From Imhoffiella purpurea (GTDB lineage: Bacteria; Pseudomonadota; Gammaproteobacteria; Chromatiales; Chromatiaceae): DNA of 64,000 bases. Location: positions 1 through 64,000 of the forward strand of contig NZ_AONC01000018.1 of assembly GCF_000585215.1 (NCBI RefSeq). Reading direction: 5' to 3'. The first letter of the stretch is position 1. Each line of letters begins with the position of its first letter. This document shows, one piece after another, positions 1 to 9,936 of this stretch. Under the pieces are notes generated by a model. The model was not told where the DNA came from, did no database searches, and was given only the letters and a program-made list of their open reading frames with translations. The translations under genes and the position numbers were made by a program.

Positions 1-96
1 GCCCCCAAGATCGAACGGCGCCAGCTCATCGAACGCTTCACCGGCAGCAAAACGACGAAGCCACCCTCGAAGGCGGCCTATTGCGCCCTACAGTCC

Positions 97-894
97 TCAG
101 AAGAACAAACTGGCGAGCTGCGCACCCGGATCCGGGGCGCGCATGAAGGCCTCGCCGACCAGGAAGGCGTTCACCCCATTCTCCCGCATCAGGGACACGT
201 CCTCGCGCGCCAGGATGCCGCTCTCCGTGACCAGTAGCCGATCCTTGGGAACGGACTCCAACAGACCCAGCGTGGTGTCCAGCGAGACCTCGAAGGTGCG
301 CAGATTGCGGTTGTTGATGCCGATCAGACGTCCGGGAACCGCGAGTGCACGCTCCAGCTCCTCCGCGTCGTGCACCTCGACCAGCACGTCCATCCCCAAG
401 GATTGCGCCAGCGCGCTCAGGTCGGCGAGCTGGGCGTCCTCGAGACAGGCCGCGATCAGCAGGATGCAGTCGGCCCCGATGACCCGGGCCTCCCGGACCT
501 GATAGGGATCGATGATGAAGTCCTTGCGGATCACCGGCAGGTCGCAGGCCGCGCGGGCCTCGATCAGATAGGCGTCGCAACCCTGGAAGAAATCGATGTC
601 GGTCAGCACCGACAGACAGGACGCGCCCGAGCGCGCATAGCTGGCGGCGATCTCGGCCGGACGGAAGTCCTCGCGCAGCAGCCCCTTGCTGGGGCTCGCC
701 TTCTTGACCTCGGCGATCACCGCCGGCTGTCCGGCTGCGACGCGGGCGGCGAGCGCGTCGGCGAAGCCGCGCACCGGCGAGGCATCGGGGATCCGCGCCG
801 CGAGCTCGGACATGGGCAGACGCTCGGCGCAGGCACGCACCTCCTCCACCTTGCGCCGCACGATCTTCTTGAGGATATCCGGGGTCTCTGCCAT
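97..894 (-). CDS. trpC: Indole-3-glycerol phosphate synthase
   Basis: Catalyses ring closure of carboxyphenylamino-deoxyribulose phosphate to indole-3-glycerol phosphate, the fourth step of tryptophan synthesis, in the cytoplasm. The 265-residue length is normal for a stand-alone TrpC (not fused to TrpF). Visible TIM-barrel motifs are [13 protein letters not shown] near residue 60 (catalytic Lys and phosphate contact), [22 protein letters not shown] and TESGI. It is the last trp gene in this minus-strand cluster, 264 bp after trpD; that gap carries a REP-like hairpin element, so transcription from trpGD may be attenuated before it. No strong ribosome binding site is seen before the ATG. Confidence 0.97.
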   Translation of the reverse strand: MAETPDILKKIVRRKVEEVRACAERLPMSELAARIPDASPVRGFADALAARVAAGQPAVIAEVKKASPSKGLLREDFRPAEIAASYARSGASCLSVLTDIDFFQGCDAYLIEARAACDLPVIRKDFIIDPYQVREARVIGADCILLIAACLEDAQLADLSALAQSLGMDVLVEVHDAEELERALAVPGRLIGINNRNLRTFEVSLDTTLGLLESVPKDRLLVTESGILAREDVSLMRENGVNAFLVGEAFMRAPDPGAQLASLFF

Positions 895-971
895 GTCGTT
901 CTGCCGTTGTGGGATGGATGGGAGCTACCAGCCTACAGCTGTCAGCTTCCAGCTTGATGTCGGAAGGCGCC

Positions 972-1041
972 GTAGGGTGCGGTGAGGCACGAACCGCACC
1001 GATCGCGAACGATGCGATTCGCGATGCTCATCGCATCCTAC
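972..1041. repeat. REP-like nested hairpin element between trpD and trpC
   Basis: The trpD-trpC gap (895-1158) holds a compact palindromic element. The arms GGTGCGGT and ACCGCACC at its left are followed by ATCGCGAA/TTCGCGAT and GATGC/GCATC arms, and the outer ends GTAGGGTGCG and CGCATCCTAC are near-inverted. The first 29 bases recur at 9937-9965 in reverse orientation with one difference. On either side (about 921-955 and 1129-1160) are short runs built on the words AGCTGGAAGCTGG and CAGCTTCCAGC, also seen at about 4682-4695. This fits a dispersed intergenic repeat family. Confidence 0.7.
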
Positions 1042-1158
1042 GAGGATCCTTGCCCCTTGCTCAGTCTCTACGCAATCGATGCAAGCGGCCAACCAGATGA
1101 GAAAACAGCCAAGTAACCCTGCAAGCTCCGCTGAAGGCTGGCGGCTGGAAGCTGGCAG

Positions 1159-2178
1159 CTACAAACCACTCGTCAGCGCCACCAGCTGCTCCAGACGTCT
1201 CGCCGCCTCTCCGCTCGCGAGCACCTCGCCGGCGGTCGCGACGCCCTCGGCCAGGGTCTCGGCACGGCCGGCCGCATAGATGGCGGCCCCGGCATTGAGC
1301 TGGACGATGTCGCGCGCCGGGCCGGTCTGACCGGCCAGGACCGAGCGGACCATCTCCAGGCTCTCGGCCGGATCCCGGACGCGGATCGCGTCCAGGTCCG
1401 AACGCGCCAGACCGAAGTCCTCCGGGCGAATACCGTAGCGGTGGATCTCGCCATTCCTGAGCTCGGCGACGTCCGTGATGTCGGCGATGCTGATCTCGTC
1501 CAGGCCGTCGCGCGAATGGACGACCAGGACGTGATGGCTGCCCAGCCGCTGGAGCACCTGGGCCAGGGGCTCCAGCAAGGATTCGCTGAAGACGCCCAGC
1601 ACCTGATTCGGCACCCCGGCCGGGTTGGTCAGCGGACCCAGCACGTTGAAGATGGTCCGCACGCCCAGCTCGCGGCGCGGCCCGATCGCGTGCTTCATGG
1701 CGCTGTGATGGCCGGGCGCGAACATGAAGCCGACACCGACCTCGCGCACGCAGCGGGCGACCTGGTCCGAGGTCAGATCCAGACGCACGCCGGCCGCCTC
1801 CAGGACGTCGGCCGCGCCCGACTTGCTCGAAACCGAGCGGTTGCCGTGCTTGGCGACGCGACAGCCGGCGGCGGCGGCGACGAACATGCTCGTGGTCGAG
1901 ACGTTGAAGGTCCCGGACGAATCGCCTCCGGTCCCGACGATGTCGACCGTGTGATCGAGCCTGTCCAGCTCCACCCCGCTCGCCAGTTCGCGCATCACCG
2001 AGGCGGCGGCGGCGATCTCGGCCACGGATTCGCCCTTCATGCGCAGCGCGACCAAGAATCCGGCGATCTGCGCCGGCGTCGCGCCGCCCGTCATGATGGT
2101 GCGCATCACCTGGGTCATCTCAGCGCCGCTCAGGTCCCGGCGCTCGATGCAGCGGGCGATGGCCTCCTTCATCTCCAT
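1159..2178 (-). CDS. trpD: Anthranilate phosphoribosyltransferase
   Basis: Transfers the phosphoribosyl group of PRPP to anthranilate, step two of tryptophan synthesis. The open frame continues far upstream, but the ATG at 2178 ([10 protein letters not shown]) gives the usual TrpD N-terminus and a 339-residue protein; the upstream part only reads through trpG in another frame. Key motifs are [18 protein letters not shown] near residue 77 (the GTGGD PRPP loop), [15 protein letters not shown], and a late HSRDGLDE segment for Mg/PRPP. It lies 14 bp after trpG, so the pair is almost certainly cotranscribed. Confidence 0.97.
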   Translation of the reverse strand: MEMKEAIARCIERRDLSGAEMTQVMRTIMTGGATPAQIAGFLVALRMKGESVAEIAAAASVMRELASGVELDRLDHTVDIVGTGGDSSGTFNVSTTSMFVAAAAGCRVAKHGNRSVSSKSGAADVLEAAGVRLDLTSDQVARCVREVGVGFMFAPGHHSAMKHAIGPRRELGVRTIFNVLGPLTNPAGVPNQVLGVFSESLLEPLAQVLQRLGSHHVLVVHSRDGLDEISIADITDVAELRNGEIHRYGIRPEDFGLARSDLDAIRVRDPAESLEMVRSVLAGQTGPARDIVQLNAGAAIYAAGRAETLAEGVATAGEVLASGEAARRLEQLVALTSGL

Positions 2179-2192
2179 ATCGGACTCCTCGC

Positions 2193-2774
2193 TCAGCGGT
2201 CCTCGATGAAATTGCGCAGCATGGCGTGGCCGTGCTCGGTGAGGATGGACTCGGGGTGGAACTGCACGCCCTGGACCGCCAGTTCGCGATGACGCACGCC
2301 CATGATCGCCTCGCGCTCGCCATCCGGGGTCTGGGTCCAGGCGGTCACCTCCAGACACTCGGGCAATGTCTCGACATCGATGACCAGCGAGTGATAGCGC
2401 GTCGCCTCGAATGGATTGGACAGGCCGGAGAAGACGCCCTGGTCGGTGTGATGGACCTTGGAGGTCTTGCCGTGCATGACCTCGGACGCCTTGACGATAT
2501 GGCCGCCGAAGGCCTGACCGATGGACTGGTGTCCGAGACAGACGCCGAGGATGGGCACCCGCCCGGCCATGGTCCGGATCAGCGGCACCGAGATACCGGC
2601 CTCGTTCGGGGTGCAGGGCCCCGGAGAAATGACGAGGCGCTCGGGCTGGAGCGCGACCACCTGCTCGACGCTCATCTCGTCGTTGCGCACCACCCTCACC
2701 TCGGCCCCCAGCTCGCCGAAATACTGCACCAGGTTGTAGGTGAAGGAGTCGTAGTTGTCGATCATCAGCAGCAT
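2193..2774 (-). CDS. trpG: Anthranilate synthase glutamine amidotransferase subunit
   Basis: Supplies ammonia from glutamine to TrpE for anthranilate synthesis. The 193-residue class I glutamine amidotransferase has an oxyanion strand [11 protein letters not shown] near residue 53, the nucleophile elbow [10 protein letters not shown] (Cys near 79) and VQFHPESI with the catalytic His/Glu near 170. In many bacteria such proteins also serve PabB (folate), and no separate pabA is visible here, so a dual role is possible. It heads the trpGDC run. Between it and trpE lies the unrelated SWIM gene. Confidence 0.96.
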   Translation of the reverse strand: MLLMIDNYDSFTYNLVQYFGELGAEVRVVRNDEMSVEQVVALQPERLVISPGPCTPNEAGISVPLIRTMAGRVPILGVCLGHQSIGQAFGGHIVKASEVMHGKTSKVHHTDQGVFSGLSNPFEATRYHSLVIDVETLPECLEVTAWTQTPDGEREAIMGVRHRELAVQGVQFHPESILTEHGHAMLRNFIEDR

Positions 2775-2831
2775 GTTGCAGCCATCCCCTTATTCTGTCT
2801 CGAGCCAATCAGTAGGCGGAATCAGCGTTCG

Positions 2832-4583
2832 TCAAGACACGCGATTCAGCAACCCGTCAAGCAGCTTGATGAAATTTCGCTTGGGCTTGTATCGAACCCT
2901 CAGATCGCGCAGATAATCGAGGTGCTCGGCTTGCCGGTCGAGCGTTTTCATCAAGTCTCCGACCTTGCGAAGCAAACGGATCGCCTCGTCATAAGCCCGA
3001 TTGTTGGTTTGCTCGACGATGGGCGGAATGACCCGCCGATAGATGCCGACCGCCGCATCCGCACGCGATGCCTCCAGCTCGCCGGCCAGCGTGATGAGGA
3101 GGTGCGACTCGCAGCGACCTCGCTCGACGGTCGCCAAGGCGGCGTCCAGATCCTTCTCCCAGAGCGCGATCTGCAAACGTGTCGAATAGTTGGGCTCTCC
3201 CGTTCTCGATGGCCACTGCAAGATGGCCGATGCTCCGGACTGCATCGACTCCTCCAGAAAGGCCAGCGCCCGTTCGCGTTGAGCTGGCCAGATACCGATC
3301 CGCTCGGCAACCTGAGCGAGCTTCTGGTAGACCACCAGGGAGGGATATTCCTCGAACTGGATCCAGGTCAGCTGCAGCGCCTCATCCTGCCGCCCACGAT
3401 CCAGATAGGCCGCCGCCAAGAAATCGCGCAGCCGACTGTCGGGGCGATCAGGAAAGGCGGCGAGGCCACGCTCAGCCCATTCCAACGCCCGATCCGGCTG
3501 ACCGGCCTCGACCCAGAGTTCGGCGATATCCAGATAACGATAGGAGGACGTGAGGTCACGGGAGCGAATCTCGATCAACTCCTCGATGTCGCCATCGGCC
3601 CTGGCCAATTGCTCCATGAGACTGGTAATCCGCACGCGATGGGAATCATAACGCTCCTGACTGCCACGCGGCCCCAATTCGCGCCACTGCTCTTCCACCA
3701 GCTCCCGATACCGCTTGAGCCCCGTCGCGCCGAGCGCATCGCTATAGCGGAGCGGACCAAAGCCGCATAGATCGATCGCGGGCTGCATCTCCATCCGAAA
3801 GAGGCACTCGGCCAGCTCGGTCGGATCCAAATCCGCCTTTTCGCAGGCCTCCCGATGCAGCTCGCTCAACCGCTCGAGGACACCACCGACCTCGCCGCTC
3901 GAATCGTCGATCTCCTGCAGCGCCTCTTCGATCCGTTCGATCGCGTATTCGCTCAACTCGACCAAGAGCACGGCCGAATCCGCTTCGAGCAACTCCTCCA
4001 GCGAATCCACGACCGCATCCAGATCCCGAGCAAAGTCGCCAGCCTCGTGCCAATCGAGGTAGCCACCAGTTTGGGTCGCGGTATCGATCGCGCGCCGGAA
4101 GATCTCGATCCGATCGCCATCGCTTTCGGCACGCCCGCGCTCGGCCTTGAGCAGGAGCGACTGATAGAGCCGATCGTCGTCGTGAATCGTATCCATCAAA
4201 AGGCTGATCAGGATCTCGGCCGGCAGGGTCTCCAGATAGCAGCGGATGAGATGCAGCGGATCGGGCCGCGCATCCGCCTCGCCCTCCCCGATATCAGGCA
4301 GATCCGCCGCCCCACCCAACCAGGCAAGACCGAGCGCGACACAGTGTTTGCAGAAATAGCCGTCGGCGGCGTGAGGACAGCTACAGTCGTAGCCCAGCTC
4401 GCCCTCCGCGTCCCAGAGTTCGGCCTGATAGCTCTCCGTGCCCTCGACCCGTGCCTTGATCCGGTCGCCGATTACACGCACTCGCCCCACGGCATCGGCG
4501 GCAAAGTAATCCCTGCCCCGCCAGAAGACCTTCTTTCCGGCGAGGGACTCGAGTTGATCGATCGTAATCAAATCGCTGAGCAT
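2832..4583 (-). CDS. SWIM zinc-finger protein with helical-repeat C-terminal region
   Basis: A 583-residue soluble protein. Residues about 47-62 carry a SWIM zinc finger: CSC, then nine residues, then CKH, which is C-x-C-x8-C-x-H. The remainder is rich in Leu, Ala, Glu and Arg with TPR-like pieces (for example AELWVEAGQPDRALEWAERG and YLDRGRQDEALQL), suggesting an alpha-solenoid. SWIM domains bind DNA or proteins; the specific role of this family is unknown to me. It sits between trpE and trpG on the same strand, 57 bp from trpG and 115 bp from trpE, without any evident tie to tryptophan metabolism. Confidence 0.85.
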   Translation of the reverse strand: MLSDLITIDQLESLAGKKVFWRGRDYFAADAVGRVRVIGDRIKARVEGTESYQAELWDAEGELGYDCSCPHAADGYFCKHCVALGLAWLGGAADLPDIGEGEADARPDPLHLIRCYLETLPAEILISLLMDTIHDDDRLYQSLLLKAERGRAESDGDRIEIFRRAIDTATQTGGYLDWHEAGDFARDLDAVVDSLEELLEADSAVLLVELSEYAIERIEEALQEIDDSSGEVGGVLERLSELHREACEKADLDPTELAECLFRMEMQPAIDLCGFGPLRYSDALGATGLKRYRELVEEQWRELGPRGSQERYDSHRVRITSLMEQLARADGDIEELIEIRSRDLTSSYRYLDIAELWVEAGQPDRALEWAERGLAAFPDRPDSRLRDFLAAAYLDRGRQDEALQLTWIQFEEYPSLVVYQKLAQVAERIGIWPAQRERALAFLEESMQSGASAILQWPSRTGEPNYSTRLQIALWEKDLDAALATVERGRCESHLLITLAGELEASRADAAVGIYRRVIPPIVEQTNNRAYDEAIRLLRKVGDLMKTLDRQAEHLDYLRDLRVRYKPKRNFIKLLDGLLNRVS

Positions 4584-4698
4584 GATGAGGGAATCCGAGA
4601 GGAATCGAGTCAGCGACCAGCCGAGCGTGGCATCTGCGACAGGGTTCTCGCGATGCCTGACCGCCGGTGGCCGATCACTGACGGCTGGAAGCTGAAGA

Positions 4699-6198
4699 TC
4701 AGACCCGCTTCACGCCGCAGCCATAGCGATCGACGCCCATCTCGGCGGCGGTCACGGCGCGGAAGACGGCGCGGCCCTTGTTCATGGTCTCCTGCCATTC
4801 CATCTCCGGCTGGGAGTCGGCCACGATGCCGGCGCCGGCCTGGATGTGCAGGGTTCCGTCCTTGATGACTGCGGTGCGGATGGCGATGGCGGTATCCATG
4901 TTGCCGCCCCAGGAGATGTAGCCGATCGCGCCCGAATAGACCCCGCGCTTGACCGGCTCGAGCTCGTCGATGATCTCCATGGCGCGGATCTTGGGCGCGC
5001 CCGAGACGGTGCCGGCCGGGAAGGTGGCGCGCAGCACGTCGATGGCGCTCATGCCCTCCTTGAGCTCGCCGATCACGTTGGAGACGATGTGCATCACGTG
5101 CGAATAGCGCTCGACGATCATGCGGTCCGTGACCCGGACGCTGCCGATCTCGGCGACGCGACCGGCGTCGTTGCGGCCCAGGTCGATCAGCATCAGATGC
5201 TCGGCCAGCTCCTTGGGATCCTCGAGGAGCTCGGCCTCGAGCGCCCTGTCCTCCTCCTCGGACTGGCCGCGCCGGCGCGTGCCGGCGATGGGACGCACGG
5301 TGACGATGCCGTCCTCGAGCCGGGTCAGGATCTCGGGCGAAGAGCCCACCACCTGGAAGTCCTCGAAATCCATGAAATACATATAGGGCGAGGGATTGAG
5401 CCCGCGCAGCGCCCGATAGAGGTCCAGCGGACGCGCCTGGAAGGGGATCGAGAGCCGCTGGGACAGCACCACCTGCATGCAGTCGCCCTCGAAGATGTAT
5501 TCCCTGATGCGCTCGACCGCCTGCTTGAATCCGTCCTCGGTGAAGCCGGAGACGAAGTCCGACTCGTCGACCTCGCGCCGGGATCCGCCGTCGACGTTCG
5601 GCATGCTGTGACACATGCGGTCGGTGAGCTCGGCGATCCGGGCCTCGCCCGCCTCCAGGGTGTCGCCCGCGGTCGGATCCAGATGCACCACGATGTACAT
5701 GCGTCCGCTGAGGTTGTCGAACACCACCACCTCGTCCGAGACCATCAGCAGGATGTCCGGGGTGCCCAGCTGATCCGGATTGGGACAGTCGCCGAGCCGG
5801 GGCTCGATGTAGCGGATGGTGTCGTAGCCGAAATAGCCGACCAGCCCGCCGGTGAAGCGCGGCAGCCCGGCCATGTCGGCGACCTGGAAGCGCTGCTGGA
5901 ATTCCTCCAGCCAGGCCAGCGGATCCGTGCTCTCGACCTCCTCGACGACCTGCCCGTCGCGCTCGACCCGGATCCGGCGTCCGCTGATGCGGATGCGGGT
6001 GCGGCAGGGCAGGCCGATGATGGAGTAGCGCCCCCATTTCTCGCCGCCCTGGACCGATTCGAGCAGATAGGAATAGGGGCCGTCGGCCAGCTTGAGATAG
6101 ACGCTCAACGGGGTCTCGAGGTCGGCGAGCACCTCGCAGGAAACGGGAATACGGTTGTAGCCCTGATCGGACAGGGCACGGAAGGTCTTCGGGGTCAT
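4699..6198 (-). CDS. trpE: Anthranilate synthase component I
   Basis: Converts chorismate plus ammonia (from TrpG) to anthranilate, the committed step of tryptophan synthesis. The 499-residue length and domains fit TrpE rather than PabB. The N-terminal half carries tryptophan-site type sequence ([18 protein letters not shown]). The C-terminal chorismate-binding domain shows [38 protein letters not shown] and [25 protein letters not shown] ribosome binding site precedes the ATG. The gene follows gph by 119 bp, and that gap contains a possible leader peptide and terminator. Confidence 0.97.
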   Translation of the reverse strand: MTPKTFRALSDQGYNRIPVSCEVLADLETPLSVYLKLADGPYSYLLESVQGGEKWGRYSIIGLPCRTRIRISGRRIRVERDGQVVEEVESTDPLAWLEEFQQRFQVADMAGLPRFTGGLVGYFGYDTIRYIEPRLGDCPNPDQLGTPDILLMVSDEVVVFDNLSGRMYIVVHLDPTAGDTLEAGEARIAELTDRMCHSMPNVDGGSRREVDESDFVSGFTEDGFKQAVERIREYIFEGDCMQVVLSQRLSIPFQARPLDLYRALRGLNPSPYMYFMDFEDFQVVGSSPEILTRLEDGIVTVRPIAGTRRRGQSEEEDRALEAELLEDPKELAEHLMLIDLGRNDAGRVAEIGSVRVTDRMIVERYSHVMHIVSNVIGELKEGMSAIDVLRATFPAGTVSGAPKIRAMEIIDELEPVKRGVYSGAIGYISWGGNMDTAIAIRTAVIKDGTLHIQAGAGIVADSQPEMEWQETMNKGRAVFRAVTAAEMGVDRYGCGVKRV

Positions 6199-6212
6199 CG
6201 GGATCTCCGAGC

Positions 6213-6248
6213 AAAAACAAAAAACTAGGGTTGGCGGAGGCGTCCTAG
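6213..6248 (-). terminator. Possible transcription attenuator before trpE
   Basis: Read on the minus strand, arms CTAGG and CCTAG flank a 14-base loop and are followed at once by TTTTTTGTTTTT, 12-15 bases before the trpE ribosome binding site. A second possible pairing (GGCGATGGCG with CGCCTCCGCC, 8 of 10 positions) overlaps the same 5' arm. A U-tract directly before a gene start, not after a gene end, is what an attenuator would look like. The stem is short, so this is tentative. Confidence 0.45.
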
Positions 6249-6295
6249 CGTCGCCATCGCCGCTCTAGCATTGCTCGTCTTGCCGGTGTGCACAT
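6245..6295 (-). CDS. Possible trp leader peptide
   Basis: A 16-codon frame, [16 protein letters not shown], ends with its TAG inside the 5' arm of the putative attenuator stem in front of trpE. It has one Trp codon three codons from the stop, with flanking Arg codons. Known trp leaders usually have two or more Trp codons, and I see no good ribosome binding site, so this may be chance. Confidence 0.3.
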   Translation of the reverse strand: MCTPARRAMLERRWRR

Positions 6296-6317
6296 GCTGC
6301 TGGCCTCGGTACCCGGT

Positions 6318-6992
6318 TCAGGCCGCCGGGGCCAGAAGGCCTTGGAGTTCGGAGAGTGAGTCGATCACGGCATCTGGATTGGAATCGCGAATGTCCTGGC
6401 CGTGATTGTAACCGTAGCTGGTGCAAATAATCCCGAAACCGGCCGCGCGCGCCGCCTTCACATCGCTGATGGAATCGCCGACCATCAGCGAATCCTCCGG
6501 CGCGGCCCCGAAGTGACCGGCCGCGTGCAGCAGCGGCAGGGGATCGGGCTTCTTGCGCGGCAGGGTGTCGCCGCAGACCAGGATCCCGAAGTCGTCGAGG
6601 AGCCCGAGATGCTCGAGCAGCGGCTCGGTGAAGCACCGCGCCTTGTTGGTGACGCAGCCGAGCGGGTAGCCGGCCGCCTTCAGGAAGTCGATGCCCTCGC
6701 GCACGCCCGGATAGACCGCCGAACGGCCGTAGGTATTCTCGGCATAGAGCTCGAGAAAGATGGGATAGGCGCGCTGGTAGTCCAGTTCGTCCGGCTCGCC
6801 GTCCAGCTGGCCGACCAGCGCCCGGCGCACCAGGCGCTCGATGCCGTTGCCGACCCAGTTGCGCACGGCGGCCTCGCCGCGCACCGGCAGACCGAGACGC
6901 GCCATCATGGCATCGACGCAGTAGGCGAGATCCGGAACGCTGTCGACGAGCGTTCCGTCCAGGTCGAGCAAGATCATCTTGGGCCGCAGCAT
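6318..6992 (-). CDS. gph: Phosphoglycolate phosphatase (HAD superfamily)
   Basis: Hydrolyses 2-phosphoglycolate to glycolate and phosphate, clearing the product of Rubisco oxygenation or DNA end repair. All four HAD motifs are visible: LDLDGTLVDS (nucleophile Asp and acid/base Asp), CVTNK (motif II Thr), LPRKKPDPLPL (motif III Lys) and MVGDSISDVKAARAAG (motif IV Asp pair). The frame runs further upstream, but the ATG at 6992 (MLRPKMILLDLDGT) lies 31 bp after rpe and yields the usual 224 residues. The order rpe-gph-trpE is a common gammaproteobacterial arrangement. Confidence 0.95.
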   Translation of the reverse strand: MLRPKMILLDLDGTLVDSVPDLAYCVDAMMARLGLPVRGEAAVRNWVGNGIERLVRRALVGQLDGEPDELDYQRAYPIFLELYAENTYGRSAVYPGVREGIDFLKAAGYPLGCVTNKARCFTEPLLEHLGLLDDFGILVCGDTLPRKKPDPLPLLHAAGHFGAAPEDSLMVGDSISDVKAARAAGFGIICTSYGYNHGQDIRDSNPDAVIDSLSELQGLLAPAA

Positions 6993-7023
6993 GCCTTGAC
7001 CGCTCCTCGATTGGTCCCGTGTC

Positions 7024-7716
7024 TCAGCGATCGACGGAGGCCAGGGCCTCGCGCATCTGACCGATGATGCTGTCGTAGCGGTGCGGATCCGAGTCCTTGG
7101 CCTTGCCGAAGATCCCGGACCCGGAGACGAAGGTGTCGGCGCCGGCCGCCTTGATCTCGGCGATGTTGTCGGCCTTGACCCCGCCATCGATCTCGAGCCG
7201 GATGTCGAAGCCCGAATCGTCGATGATCTCGCGCACCTCGCTCAGCTTGTCGAGCGCCGAGGGGATGAAGCTCTGGCCGCCGAAGCCCGGATTGACCGAC
7301 ATCAGCAGGATCATGTCGACCTTGTCGAGCACATAGTCGAGATAGGTGAGCGGGGTCGCCGGGTTGAAGACCAGACCGGCCTTGCAGCCCTCGTTGCGGA
7401 TCAGCTGCAGGGTGCGGTCGACATGCTCGCTGGCCTCCGGGTGGAAGGTGATGTAGCTCGCGCCGGCCGCGGCGAAGTCGGGGATGATGCGATCGACCGG
7501 CTTGACCATCAGATGGACGTCGATCGGAGCGGTGACGCCGTGCTTGCGCAGGGCCTCGCACACCAGTGGACCGATGGTCAGATTGGGCACGTAGTGGTTG
7601 TCCATGACGTCGAAATGGACGATGTCCGCGCCGGCGGCCAGGACGTTGTCGACCTCTTCGCCGAGCCGGGCGAAGTCAGCCGAGAGAATCGAAGGTGCAA
7701 TGAGATCAATCGCCAT
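7024..7716 (-). CDS. rpe: Ribulose-phosphate 3-epimerase
   Basis: Interconverts ribulose 5-phosphate and xylulose 5-phosphate in the pentose phosphate and Calvin cycles. The 230-residue TIM barrel contains [27 protein letters not shown] (metal-binding His and catalytic Asp), [17 protein letters not shown] and EIDGGVK. I chose the ATG at 7716 ([11 protein letters not shown]) over the one eight codons upstream because it matches the family N-terminus and is preceded by a G-rich ribosome binding site. It is first in the rpe-gph-trpE run. Confidence 0.96.
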   Translation of the reverse strand: MAIDLIAPSILSADFARLGEEVDNVLAAGADIVHFDVMDNHYVPNLTIGPLVCEALRKHGVTAPIDVHLMVKPVDRIIPDFAAAGASYITFHPEASEHVDRTLQLIRNEGCKAGLVFNPATPLTYLDYVLDKVDMILLMSVNPGFGGQSFIPSALDKLSEVREIIDDSGFDIRLEIDGGVKADNIAEIKAAGADTFVSGSGIFGKAKDSDPHRYDSIIGQMREALASVDR

Positions 7717-7919
7717 CTGTGGTGTCCCCCCAGACTGCATGACCGGGCGTTCGGGCCACGATCAGTATCAGGATTTCGTTTTGTAGGAATTGGGTGCGCC
7801 TGTTCGAGCGATCAACCGGATCTTTCGAGTGGGCAACGTCTTATTCGAGCGGGCAACTCTAACCCATGCGAATGAGATTTTCACTCGGCCCCGATCACCC
7901 GAGCGGCGGGGATACACCC

Positions 7920-8753
7920 TCATATCCCCCTGGCCCGAGCGATCTCCTCATAGGCGCGCCGAATCTCATGGGTCTTCTGGGCCGCCATGCGCAGGGCCTC
8001 GTCGGGAAGGCCGCGCGAGGCCAGCTTGTCCGGATGGTGCTGGCTCAGGAGACGCCGATAGGCGCGCTTGATCTCGGCGGGACCCGATTCGGGCTCGATG
8101 CCGAGGGTGGCATAGGACTCGGCCAGAGGCCGATACCTGGACGTCTCCGTCTCGGGGCGTCGGTAGGAACCGGAACCTGGCGCCCGGCCGGACGCCGCCT
8201 GGACGCGCTGCTGCAGGATCACCAGGCGCTCCAGGGCGGCGAATTCGGGCACCGAGATCTTCAGCTCGCGACGCACCCGGTCGAGCAGATCGCGCTGCGC
8301 CGGACTGGGCGCCGAATCCACATGGGCCATGCCCAGCAGCGCCTCCAGCAGCAGACGCAGCAGGGCGCGCTGACCGGAGCAGACCGACCGGAACCCGGCG
8401 ACCATCGCATGCACGTCGAATTGCGCCGCCTTGCCCTGGGTGAAGAGCCCGATCGCGGTGCGGCGCAATGGCGGCGGCAAGGCCATGCGATCCATGACGG
8501 CCTCGGCATAGGCGATCTCGGCCTCGCTGACCCGGCCGTCGGCCTTGGCGATATGCCCCATGAGGCTGAAGGTCGCCTCGAAGAAGCGTTCCTGGATGCG
8601 CGACCGGTCCTCGCCGCCCAGGCCCGAGCGCAGGCGGCCACTGGCCAGACCGCGATCCACGCCCTGCCCCAGGATGGCACCGAACATGGCCCCGACCGGA
8701 CCACCGAACATCAGACCCAGCGCGCCTCCGGCAGCCGTGCCCCACCAACCCAT
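7920..8753 (-). CDS. djlA: DnaJ-domain protein with TerB-like domain (DjlA-type)
   Basis: A 277-residue co-chaperone-like protein. Residues 1-30 form a Gly/Ala-rich membrane segment (MGWWGTAAGGALGLMFGGPVGA), followed by a TerB-like all-helical domain (about 50-150) and a C-terminal J domain whose HPD tripeptide is in LLSQHHPDKL, the site that stimulates DnaK ATPase. The ATG at 8753 follows GGAGGGAG with 8 bp spacing and is preferred over a GTG nine codons upstream. It is divergent from tas. DjlA family members are inner-membrane anchored and linked to envelope stress. Confidence 0.9.
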   Translation of the reverse strand: MGWWGTAAGGALGLMFGGPVGAMFGAILGQGVDRGLASGRLRSGLGGEDRSRIQERFFEATFSLMGHIAKADGRVSEAEIAYAEAVMDRMALPPPLRRTAIGLFTQGKAAQFDVHAMVAGFRSVCSGQRALLRLLLEALLGMAHVDSAPSPAQRDLLDRVRRELKISVPEFAALERLVILQQRVQAASGRAPGSGSYRRPETETSRYRPLAESYATLGIEPESGPAEIKRAYRRLLSQHHPDKLASRGLPDEALRMAAQKTHEIRRAYEEIARARGI

Positions 8754-8888
8754 GACGTCTTCTCCCTCCGACTCAGTCACCCGCCGCGTCCGGCTCGTAC
8801 CCCTGCGGCGGGTACAATCGATCGCGGCACCTTCGAGCCCCGGCTCGATCGAAGCAACATATCATGCGCATCCAGAGAGGAGACAGCC

Positions 8889-9929
8889 ATGCAGTTGAGA
8901 CCATTGGGGCAAACCGACATCCGGGTCAGCGCACTCTGCCTCGGCACCATGACCTTCGGACAGCAGAACACCGAGGCCGAGGCACACGCCCAATTGGACC
9001 GGGCGGTGGCGGCCGGAATCAATTTCATCGACACGGCCGAGATGTATCCGGTTCCGCCATTCGCCGAAACCCAGGGCCGCACCGAGGAATACATCGGCAC
9101 CTGGCTGAAATCCAGAGGGGGACGCGAGCGTCTCGTCCTGGCGACCAAGGTCGCCGGGCCGGCGGACTGGCTGCCGCACATCCGCAGCGGCACGCACCGC
9201 CTCGACCGCCCCAATATCGAGGCGGCGCTGGACGCCAGTCTGAAACGGCTCCAGACCGACTGGATCGACCTCTACCAGCTGCACTGGCCGGACCGCAAGA
9301 CCAACTTCTTCGGCAAGCTCGGATACTCCCCGGACGAAGAGGAGCCGAGCGTTCCGCTGCTGGAGACGTTGGAGGTGCTCGCCGATCAGGTGAAGGCGGG
9401 CAAGATCCGCCACATCGGCGTCTCCAACGAGACGCCCTGGGGTCTGATGCGCTTTCTCGCCCTCGCCGAGCAGCACGGACTGCCGCGCGTGGCGAGCATC
9501 CAAAACCCCTACAACCTGCTCAACCGCAGCTTCGAGATCGGACTGGCCGAGATTGCCATCCGCGAGCAATGCGGACTGCTGGCCTATTCGCCGATGGCCT
9601 TCGGCATGCTGTCCGGAAAGTATCTGAACGGCCAGCGGCCCGCCGACGGCCGAATCACCCTCTTCGAGCGCTTCAGCCGCTACTCCAACCCACAGTCCGA
9701 GCGGGCGACCGAGGAGTATGTCGCGCTGGCCCGCCGTCATGGGCTGGATCCGGCCCAGATGGCGCTCGCCTGGGTCACCAGCCGTCCCTTCGTCACCGCC
9801 AACATCATCGGCGCCACCAAACTGGAACAGCTGGAGAGCAATCTGGCGAGCATCGATCTGGAGTTGGACGAGGAAGTGGTCGCCGAGATCGAGGCGATCC
9901 ATGTGAGTCAGCCCAATCCGGCGCCTTGA
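8889..9929 (+). CDS. tas: Aldo/keto reductase, Tas family
   Basis: A 346-residue NADP(H)-dependent oxidoreductase of the aldo/keto reductase superfamily. The sequence follows the E. coli Tas pattern closely: LGTMTFGQQNTEAEAH, the Asp/Tyr catalytic segment FIDTAEMYPVPP, the Lys segment LVLATKVAGP, the His strand DLYQLHWPD, then IGVSNETPWGLMRF and the C-terminal nucleotide-binding piece IIGATKLEQLESNL. Its physiological substrate is unknown. The frame opens about 1 kb upstream, but the ATG at 8889 behind GAGGAGAC gives the family start. The gene ends 32 bp before a convergent sugar kinase. Confidence 0.93.
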   Translation: MQLRPLGQTDIRVSALCLGTMTFGQQNTEAEAHAQLDRAVAAGINFIDTAEMYPVPPFAETQGRTEEYIGTWLKSRGGRERLVLATKVAGPADWLPHIRSGTHRLDRPNIEAALDASLKRLQTDWIDLYQLHWPDRKTNFFGKLGYSPDEEEPSVPLLETLEVLADQVKAGKIRHIGVSNETPWGLMRFLALAEQHGLPRVASIQNPYNLLNRSFEIGLAEIAIREQCGLLAYSPMAFGMLSGKYLNGQRPADGRITLFERFSRYSNPQSERATEEYVALARRHGLDPAQMALAWVTSRPFVTANIIGATKLEQLESNLASIDLELDEEVVAEIEAIHVSQPNPAP

Positions 9930-9936
9930 TCGCTTC

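Noticed and set aside
1-96. Possible coding end at the left edge of the window
   Set aside because: A plus-strand frame beginning with a basic peptide runs on into the antisense of trpC without a stop near the edge; too short to support a gene.
1441-3770. Long plus-strand open frames opposite trpD, trpG and the SWIM gene (1441-2292, 2226-3770)
   Set aside because: They are antisense shadows in GC-rich DNA, with Arg/Gly/His-rich compositions and no family motifs; the minus-strand genes have clear ones.
7866-8888. N-terminal extension of the Tas gene by about 340 codons
   Set aside because: The extension overlaps the djlA gene on the other strand and has no protein character; the ATG at 8889 has a good ribosome binding site.
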